Below, piece by piece: positions 22,867-34,609 of a stretch of DNA of 34,609 bases (within the stretch, counting starts at the first letter, position 1; each line of letters begins with the position of its first letter). The stretch is taken from assembly GCA_027600665.1 (NCBI GenBank), contig JADGJL010000178.1, positions 1 through 34,609 of the forward strand. The letters are read 5' to 3'. This DNA is from Irineochytrium annulatum. Taxonomy: Eukaryota > Chytridiomycota > Chytridiomycetes > Chytridiales > Chytridiaceae. The notes under the pieces were generated by a model that did not search any database, had not been told where the DNA came from, and saw nothing but the letters and a program-made list of their open reading frames with translations. Both the position numbers and the translations under genes were made by a program.

Positions 22867-24011
22867 CTAGACGATGCAGGCCTTCTTCGCGTTCGACCAG
22901 AGCTTCTGAACCGTGTACGTGACGCCGTTGCCGCCCACAACAGTGCTCTTTTTGGAGGTAAAAGGAGGAGGAACGTTAGTATACCATCCAACCGCGATTC
23001 TCCATCCGCGCCTTCTCTCCCCTACGCTCTACCAAAGACTCGCCCGCTTTTTTCCTTTTAAGTGAAAAAACACCGACCTCCATGGCGTTGCAGATGTCGC
23101 CGATCTCGCCGTTGGTGGCGTCGTACCACGCGAGGGGAGCCGCGTTGGCGGTGGCAAGGCCGACGGCGGGGTCGGTGACCATCTCGGCGAGCTCGTGCGA
23201 GGACACGGAGCAGAGGTTGTTGAATGGCGTCGGGCTCGTGCCGCAGCCGCTCGAGCACCCCGTGGTGTACTGGTCGGGGATGACTCCGTAGTAGAGGTAC
23301 TTGGTCCCAACGTTCAGGCTCGAGATGTCGATGGTGCCGCTGATCGAGGTGGTGGGGGAGAGAGAGGTCATCAGTAACAATTCATAGAGAGCAGGCGCGC
23401 AGAAGTGACTTACTGGTACGCGCAGAAGCCGCCCGACTGGCACGAGTTGGACCCGCCCATGCTGATGGAGTACTTGGCGCCAAAGTGGATCGGGAAGTAC
23501 GTGTTGGCCGTGGGCTTGATGTGGCCGGCCTTCACCAGGTTCTTGAGGTAGGTCTGGATCGTGGCGTCCGACAGGGAGCTCGACGACGACGGGCTGGGTT
23601 CCTTGTACGCGACGCCGAACTTACCGCGTTGGATCTTGGTCGACGACGTGCTGTACTCGGACACTGTGGATGCGCGTAAGTACACTTGCATCCGGAAAGA
23701 ACGGAAGAAATAAGGAAATGCGTACTCATGTCGAAGTAGGCGGAGTTGGGCACGCCCGTGTAGAACCCCTGGATCTTGGTAGTGTCGACGGTGGCGCCGT
23801 ACCAGATGGGGTTAACGACGACGCTCCCGATGACCGGCCCGCCGTAGTAGGTGAGCTTGGCAGTCGCGCGGCGCTCGAGGTCGCGGGCGCCAAGTCTCTC
23901 GGCCGTGTTCTTCACATTAACAGGGTCGGTCTTGTAGTGGACGCCCTTGATGGTGGCGGACGCGATCGAGGCGGCGGATAGGACGAGGGCGGCGACGAAG
24001 GTGAAGTGCAT
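22867..24011 (-). CDS. secreted PHI-1/EXORDIUM-like protein, copy B
   Basis: Paralogue of copy A, same strand, about 12 kb away across TIM23 and FKS. Exons 24011-23726, 23663-23414, 23339-23078, 22947-22867 give 292 residues. Signal peptide MHFTFVAALVLSAASIASA, then DLERRATAKLTYYGGPVIGS, CAYHGTIDISSLNVG (created by splicing at 23414/23339), YYGVIPDQYTTGC, SHELAEMVTDPAVG, AWYDATNGEIGDIC, and the last exon ending WSNAKKACIV. It has one intron more than copy A (23413-23340); the other junctions match in position and phase. Intron 3 has a TACTAAC branch point. The first and last exons have exactly the lengths of those in copy A (286 and 81 nt). Function as for copy A: extracellular, activity unknown. 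Confidence 0.88.
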
Positions 24012-24723
24012 CGTTGCGAGTATGAGGTTGGACGAAGAGGGATGGACGAGATGGGAGATGTTGCGACTGCGTTTATATATAGAAAACTGCCTGTGAGGGC
24101 CCTGATATCGCGTGCCCTATTGCCAGCCATGCGGCAGTGGACCGATAACTGGCAGGCTTCCACTGGCCCCACCCACTCGCTTACAGCAGCCTTGACCTGC
24201 CAACATGCTGAACATGCTCGGCATCTCATCAGCACCCGAGACCGTGACCACGAACCCACCCTGGCGGCGTGTGGAAGATTGGAACGACTGAATTGTGGGT
24301 CCACGTCGCACGACAAACTTCGTTAGTTCCAACTGATAACATGCGCCTTAATCTTACCCAAAAAAAAAGAAAAAGAAAAAAAGGAAAAAAAGCGAAGAGG
24401 CGAATATTGCTGAAAATGCACTTGAAAAAATACGCCATGCGAGATTCAGTGTCGTCTCCCTCTATATTTGTTTTCTGGTGCCAAGATATCAAATAGTTTC
24501 TAGAACCTCAAACAAATTGTCATAAAACGATGACAAAATATTATAGACACAAGAACGATCTTCGTGGTAAAGTGTAGAGATAAAAATTCCAGAGTATGAG
24601 GGTAACATGCAAGAGGAAATACAGATTGTCGACTCTGAAGGAGCCCTAGTAAGCGTCACCCAAAAATTATAAATCCATCATAAAAGGGAAGATAAGAAAA
24701 GTCGAAAATCACGGCAAAAAAAG
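24012..24723. other. intergenic between PHI-1 copy B and the ABCC gene
   Basis: About 710 nt. It contains the copy B promoter and the 3' region of the ABC transporter. An A-rich run at 24360-24400 (plus strand) is simple sequence. No gene seen. Confidence 0.5.
24072..24083 (-). promoter_or_regulatory. TATA box of PHI-1 copy B
   Basis: On the minus strand a CTATATATAAAC element lies about 60 nt upstream of the ATG at 24011, matching the TATA-like site of copy A in position. It is the best TATA element in the window and suggests strong or inducible transcription. Confidence 0.6.
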
Positions 24724-29563
<4,840 letters not shown>

Positions 29564-29823
29564 CGGGCGATCAGTGTGAGGGTTGTTCCGAGGGCTTGGC
29601 CACAATCTTCCCGAAAAGGGGGGGCACTCGCGGACTTCCACGATGAGTAATCCGATATTGCCGAGATGGGATGGGACAACATTTGTGGACCCTTACGTCC
29701 GTACATGAGTTGTCCAGTGTGGGAAAAAAACATATCGCAAAGGTTGCAGATATTAAAAGAGCTGGCTAGCATATTCATTACTCGGCATGCCCTCTCATCA
29801 GGCCATCGTCCAAACATCCATTT

Positions 29824-30825
29824 CTATACCGAAATGAACGGTTCGGTTAGCTCCATAGAGAGCGATGCCTGCTGCTTGAACTCGCCCTTGTCAAACAACG
29901 CCTTCACCTCCTCCGGCCCCACAGTGTTCTCATACACCCGCAGGTCCATAAGCCAACCCGAAAACGGGAATGGCCCGGCCCACGGCTGCTGCGGCGTCCC
30001 CTGGGTCTCGCCCGAGACCACCCCGCTCCCCACCTGCATGTGCTGGAGCACGTACTGCCCCGACGCCGGGCTGTCGATCGACCCGACATGCACGCCGTCC
30101 AAGTACAGATCCTGCCCGTCGTTCCGCCCGGACAGCAGCGCGTGGTGCCACAGCCCGTCGTCCACCCTCCGGCCCGAGTTGATGTGGTCATGAAGACTGC
30201 TCTCGAACGCGCCCAGCAGGTGACCTTCCATATTCACCGAGAGCACCTGCCAGTGATAATGCGGCCACGATGGCGTGGACGTGAGGTCGCTGATGTTACG
30301 GTCCTGGTACCCGAGCACGATGCCGCCGCGGTAGTCCCGGATGGAGCCGACGGCGTCGCGGGGTGGGGCGCACCGGAGCCAGATCGACACGCTGCCACCG
30401 GAGTGGTCCATCCCGAACGGGCGGCCCCTAAGGAAACTCTTGTGAGGCTTTGCAGCCCGTACGGTGGGCGCGAGCCAGAGCTCGTCATTGTTCGGGCCGA
30501 CAAAGTCGGGCGGGCCGAAGCGCTTGGCACGCCAGCACCGGAGGAAGGCGGATTTGGCATGATCGGGATTGTTATTGTCGTCGACTTTGGCGCAGATGGT
30601 GGCATCCGCTTGGCCGCGGAGGACGGCCATGTTCAAATTGAGCTTGCGGAGACGCCAGATCCAGTACGCAGGTGGAAGGGCCTGGATATGGTCCCGGAGT
30701 GCCCGGCAGGTGCGCGAGACCCTGCTCAGGTCGGACGGTGACAGGCGGGCCAGGATTGCATAGTCGAAGACCTCGGGAGGGATGCTGTGGATCGACGCAG
30801 TTGGGGTTCTGCTCATGGGCTGCAT
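29824..30825 (-). CDS. F-box protein with C-terminal LamG/concanavalin-like domain
   Basis: Single exon, 333 residues. The first ATG is at 30825, with a second at 30816; the frame continues upstream only to a TTG preceded by a stop. Residues 12-55 are an F-box (HSIPPEVFDYAILARLSPSD, then LSRVSRTCRALRDHI), which normally binds Skp1 in SCF ubiquitin ligases. Residues about 140-315 look like a LamG/pentraxin-type jelly roll: GGSVSIWLRC, HYHWQVLSVNMEGHLLG, DGLWHHALLSGRNDGQDLYL, DGVHVGSID, FSGWLMDLRVYEN. The WHH...LYLDG pattern is characteristic of this fold. There is no signal peptide, so it is probably cytosolic or nuclear. Inferred role: substrate receptor whose lectin-like domain recognises a glycan or protein. 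Its stop lies 260 nt upstream of the ABCC start, on the same strand. Confidence 0.85.
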   Translation of the reverse strand: MQPMSRTPTASIHSIPPEVFDYAILARLSPSDLSRVSRTCRALRDHIQALPPAYWIWRLRKLNLNMAVLRGQADATICAKVDDNNNPDHAKSAFLRCWRAKRFGPPDFVGPNNDELWLAPTVRAAKPHKSFLRGRPFGMDHSGGSVSIWLRCAPPRDAVGSIRDYRGGIVLGYQDRNISDLTSTPSWPHYHWQVLSVNMEGHLLGAFESSLHDHINSGRRVDDGLWHHALLSGRNDGQDLYLDGVHVGSIDSPASGQYVLQHMQVGSGVVSGETQGTPQQPWAGPFPFSGWLMDLRVYENTVGPEEVKALFDKGEFKQQASLSMELTEPFISV

Positions 30826-31613
30826 AGCTGATGCTGTCGTCTTTTTCGTGGAGCCACTCTTCAGAGATGGATTTGACAATCAACGAGGTATGGCTGCTTG
30901 CTATGGCTCTCGAGCCCTCAGCTCTTTCCTCGCTGGCCCAATGGCACAACCCCTGCTCCCTTGCCTCGCCTTGCGCTGAACGAGTTTTATCTTTGAGATA
31001 GGGCGACTCCAGTCCCTCGTGACCTCGTCCTTGACGACGAGCACATGGCCATTCGGTGCTCGACCACGATCAGACTGCGGCGATGCGGCGTTCCCGCAGC
31101 AGCGACCGCATTGTTCCACTCGCTTGTCACTGCGCACAAGGATTTCGCGGCGGTGCCAGGTGAGTGGCTGATGAGGCGGTAGCGCGCATACCAGGGCGGA
31201 AGCTGTTTAGATCAGGCGTGGCCTATCTGCTGTCGTGCCCCAGCATATATCGGCAGGCACTTCAGCAGTCAAGAGCAGCCCGCGCCCCGAACACTGTCGC
31301 ATGGTCGGTGAGGATTGCGGTAAGAGTCTCATGGCGCCGGTGAGACCCGTTCGCTGGACTACAATCAGCAAGCGAGTCGAATCCTTACGATCCGATCTGT
31401 TCCTGGCGTCCTGTATATCGCTTGGCCGCAGAACATGCCCTTCGGCAGAACGCCCAGATTAACGCCACAGGGGCGACCTCCAGGGCCGCCAGCAGAAGGA
31501 GATGGCGCGCGCGAGGATCCGACAGGATAGCGGGGAGGTGTCGGTGCGGAGGTCCAAGCGGAAGGGCTCAGGGCGTTGATCACGTCAAGCAAAAACAAGT
31601 TTCTGCCATCGCC
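30826..31613. other. divergent promoter region between the F-box gene and KEX2
   Basis: About 790 nt between divergent start codons. No ORF has recognisable content. It should carry both promoters. No TATA box or repeat stands out. Confidence 0.5.
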
Positions 31614-34609
31614 ATGAAGACCATATGCCGATCTCGGCTCTGCCCTCCCCGGCGCCGTCTCCCCGCCCTGCACGATTCCCCGACGGCCCCAACGGCCTCA
31701 TCCATCTCGTCCTCGGCGATGGCGGCTTCCGCTGGTCGACCGTCGTCCATCATCCTCGCGGGCTTCATCGCGATCCTGGCCCTCGCTTCCCCTTCAGCGT
31801 AAGCTTCCACGTCTGTCCACAACCACTCCCGGGGCCCCAAAAGCTTGACCTCAAGCATTCAATCATGTTTGATCGCTGGATGTCGGTATTAACGGGAATG
31901 GTCGATTACAGAGCATCATCATCACCACAGCCTACACCTTTCCCGCTGAACGATCACGCCAACTACCACTACTTCGCCCTGCAGCTGCATCCGCCGCCCG
32001 AGGTCGCGGACGTCGGGGGCGGCAGCCTGCATCACCCGTTGTCGAGGCGGGCGCTGCACTCGCGGGCCGAGGGCGTGGCCGCGGACCTGGGCCTGCAGTT
32101 TGTCGGAAGGGTCGGGGAGCTTTCCGACTACTACCAGGTGGCAATGCCGAAGCGGAAAAAGAGGCGGGAGTATGACGAGGACGAGGACGGGGTTGGCGCG
32201 GAGCTGGAGGACGGGTTGGAGGTGGATGAGGAAAATGATGACCTCAGCATCGTGGAGGGGCTGATCAAGGCGCGGGAGGGCGTGAGCTGGGTTGAGAGGC
32301 AGGTGCCAAGACAGAGGTTGTTTAGGAGGGGGAATGTGGATATGGTCGCCGTGCTGGAGGACAGATCGGCGACCATCGTCGATGTGGATGGGTTGGCCGC
32401 GAAGGTTGGGATTCATGATCCGTTGTTTGCTGAGCAGTGGCATTTGGTGAGCATACTTCGTTTCATGGCTCGATGTGGCTTCATCCTAAATTGGTGTGCA
32501 GCACAATCGGGATCCGACAGAGAAGGGAAACGACATTAATGTGGCCGGGGTTTGGGCTCAGGAGATCTTTGGGGAGAATGTTACCGTGTGCTTCGTGGAC
32601 GATGGCATGGATTTCACTCATCCCGACCTGAAGGATAACTTCGTACGTTTGCGGTTCTCCCTTTCGTCGGAAGTAACCCTTAACGGCGCGTTCTTTTAGT
32701 TCGAAGGCGGATCCTACGATTTTAACGACCATGTCGCCCTTCCGATGCCCCGTCTCCCCGAGGACCGTCACGGCACCCGTTGCGCAGGCGAAGTAGCCGC
32801 AAAGCATGGCAACGACGTTTGCGGCGTTGGCATCGCCTTCAAATCCCGCATCTCCGCCGTCCGCATCCTTTCCGGCCCTTTAACGGAATCCGACGAGGCG
32901 GCCGCCATCTTCTATAAGATGCAGGAGAACCACATCTACTCGTGCTCGTGGGGCCCGCAGGACGACGGGCGAAGTATGGACGCCCCGCCGAAGATTGTGA
33001 AGGATGCTGTCATGCTGGGCATCAACGAGGGAAGGGGCGGCCTGGGGGCGGTGTATGTCTTCGCCGCGGGGAATGGAGGGGCGCACTCGGACAATTGCAA
33101 CTTCGACGGGTATACCAACAGCATTTATACCATCACGGTCGCGTCTATCGACAGGAAGCACAACCATCCGCCGTACTCGGAGGAGTGCTCGGCCAACATC
33201 GTGTCGATGTACAGCTCCGGGAGCGGATTTTCAATCGTATGTTTTGCGCGGAGGGGTTTTTGAACTCGAGGAGTTTGTCGCTGACTCGGATGTTGATTAC
33301 AGACGACGACGGATTGGCCTGCCCCATGTACGAACGGCCACGGCGGAACCTCGGCGGCAGCACCGATCGTGTCCGGCATCCTCGCGCTTGTGCTCTCAAT
33401 TCGCCCGGATCTCAGCTGGCGCGACATTCAACACCTGACGGTCTCGACGGCGATCCCCATCAACCCCGACGACGACTCCTGGGCCGAGGTCGCGAAAGGT
33501 CGGCGCTTCTCCCACAAGTTCGGGTTCGGCAAGATGGACGCCACGGCCATCGTCGACGCCGCTCGAAAGCACGTGAAGGTCAACCCGCAGGCCTCGTTTG
33601 ACTCCGATGTTGTTATTGTGGATAAGCCCATCTTGCAGGGGGAACACGACGAGTTGATTGTCCCCGTGACGGTTACACAGGCGAACCTGGATAGCGTTGG
33701 CTTCAAAAGGTTGGAGCATCTCACGGTGACGGTGGCGATCGAGCACCAGAAGAGGGGGGACGTGAACGTCAAGCTGAGGTCGCCCAACGGCGTTGAGAGC
33801 TTCCTTGGCGTGAAGAGGCCGTACGACGGAGATACGAATGGCTTTAGGAATTGGACTTTCATGAGCGTTAAGCACTGGTGCGTGTTTGTTTTTGCAACAG
33901 TTAGTGTTTGTGGTGTTTGACCCGTTTTGCTTCAGGGACGAGGACCCTCTTGGCGAATGGAAGCTCATCGTCTGGGACCACGACAACCCGACAAAGACGG
34001 GCAAGTTCGTCTCCTTTTGGATCACTTTCTACGGCGAGAGCGCATACCCTCCGTTCGTCCGACCAACCACGCCTTTCGTCGCTCCGACGCCTACACCCAA
34101 CGCTACTGCCATCGTTCTCCCCATACCCTCTCCGAACATCACATCGCCTGTACCAGGCGTCGAGCCCTCACCACCGCCCGGCGTCGAGCCATCACCACCG
34201 CCGGGCGTCGAGCCATCACCAACGCCGGGCGTCGAGCTACCACCCCCCGGTGTCGAGCCCTCGCCAAACCCGGTACCCGCCCCACCTTCCCCACCGGTGG
34301 AAGCGCCTGCGAATCCCTCTTCATCGCATGGGGACGGGCTAGAGGACGTGACGACGCCCGATAGCTCAAAAGTCGCCGAGCCCGAGCCGCCGGGCCAGGA
34401 CGACCAGAACACCGGCGCTGGGGGGCTGCCGGTCCTCTTCCTCGTTGCTTTGGGTCTCGCCGTGGCGGTCCTCCTCGGCCTCTTCGCGGTGCGGTCGATT
34501 TGGGGTGGCGGTGGCGCGGCGGCGATGTGGTGGGGGAGATGGGGTAAAGGGTACCAGCACGTCGTGAAGCAGGACAGCGAGGTGTTGGAGAGTTTTGAGG
34601 ATGAGGAGG
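31614..34609 (+). CDS. KEX2: kexin, subtilisin-like pro-protein convertase (3' end outside window)
   Basis: Late-Golgi type I membrane endoprotease cleaving after dibasic sites. Exons 31614-31798, 31912-32446, 32502-32642, 32700-33236, 33303-33877, 33936 to the edge; 882 codons so far. The first ATG is 31614, but 31719 gives a cleaner signal peptide (MAASAGRPSSIILAGFIAIL...). The prodomain ends in ERQVPRQRLFRR, the likely self-cleavage site. Catalytic residues, numbered from 31614: Asp in VDDGMD (273-277), H311 (RHGTRCAGE), oxyanion N412 (AAGNGG), S483 (HGGTSAAAP). The P domain follows (LEHLTVTVAIEHQKRGDVNV; WTFMSVKHW). Then come a Pro-rich stalk with PGVEPSPP-type repeats (731-769), a transmembrane helix (about 822-846) and a tail with YQHV and an acidic cluster. 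Open at the window edge. Confidence 0.95.
34153..34269 (+). repeat. in-frame coding minisatellite in the KEX2 stalk
   Basis: Five imperfect units, mostly 24 nt, encode P-G-V-E-P-S-P-P and variants (PSPT, LPP, PSPN). They lie between the P domain and the transmembrane helix, where a flexible stalk is expected. Unit number could vary between strains. Confidence 0.8.

Noticed and set aside
30040..30741. 233-codon plus-strand ORF
   Set aside because: Antisense to the F-box-LamG gene, which has two recognisable domains on the other strand.
30826..30879. Upstream N-terminal extension of the F-box protein from a TTG
   Set aside because: TTG is an unlikely start in a fungal nuclear gene, and ATGs follow at 30825 and 30816.

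Overview
The window is about 34.6 kb of fungal nuclear DNA. The evidence is a TTAGGG-type telomere-like tract near the left edge, many short GT-AG introns (about 50-115 nt, except two of 130 and 171 nt) with TACTAAC/TGCTAAC-like branch points, and fungal hallmark genes: FKS 1,3-beta-glucan synthase, kexin, a cytochrome-b5 sphingolipid desaturase and TIM23. The FKS protein is clearly divergent from the Ascomycota/Basidiomycota consensus, so an early-diverging (chytrid-like) fungus is possible. This placement is inference. All exon models below were built by hand from splice signals and reading phase. Each keeps one frame from start to stop; the KEX2 model keeps one frame as far as the window edge.

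Left end (1-4594): a telomere-like array with variant hexamers (45-240) is followed by about 4.3 kb without an intact gene. This stretch holds a broken remnant of an ELG1/ATAD5-type AAA+ clamp-unloader gene, including one spliceable intron, and further coding-like fragments.

Middle (4595-21191): a complete b5-fused front-end (delta-8 sphingolipid type) desaturase on the plus strand; an unrecognised 653-residue low-complexity protein on the minus strand; a secreted PHI-1/EXORDIUM-like protein (copy A) on the minus strand; TIM23 on the plus strand; and a 13-exon FKS-type glucan synthase of 2136 residues on the plus strand.

Right part (21192-34609): a second PHI-1-like gene (copy B) on the minus strand, so the two copies lie either side of TIM23-FKS; an 11-exon ABCC transporter without TMD0, on the minus strand; an intronless F-box plus LamG/concanavalin-like protein, on the minus strand; and a kexin (KEX2) gene on the plus strand whose cytoplasmic tail runs off the window.

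Several genes serve the cell surface and secretory route: glucan synthesis, kexin maturation, sphingolipid desaturation, secreted PHI-1 proteins and an export pump. The points most worth a second look are the glucan synthase with non-consensus echinocandin hot-spot positions, the F-box-LamG fusion, the PHI-1 pair that differs by one intron, and the ELG1-like remnant beside the telomeric tract. No tRNA, rRNA, CRISPR or transposon was recognised.
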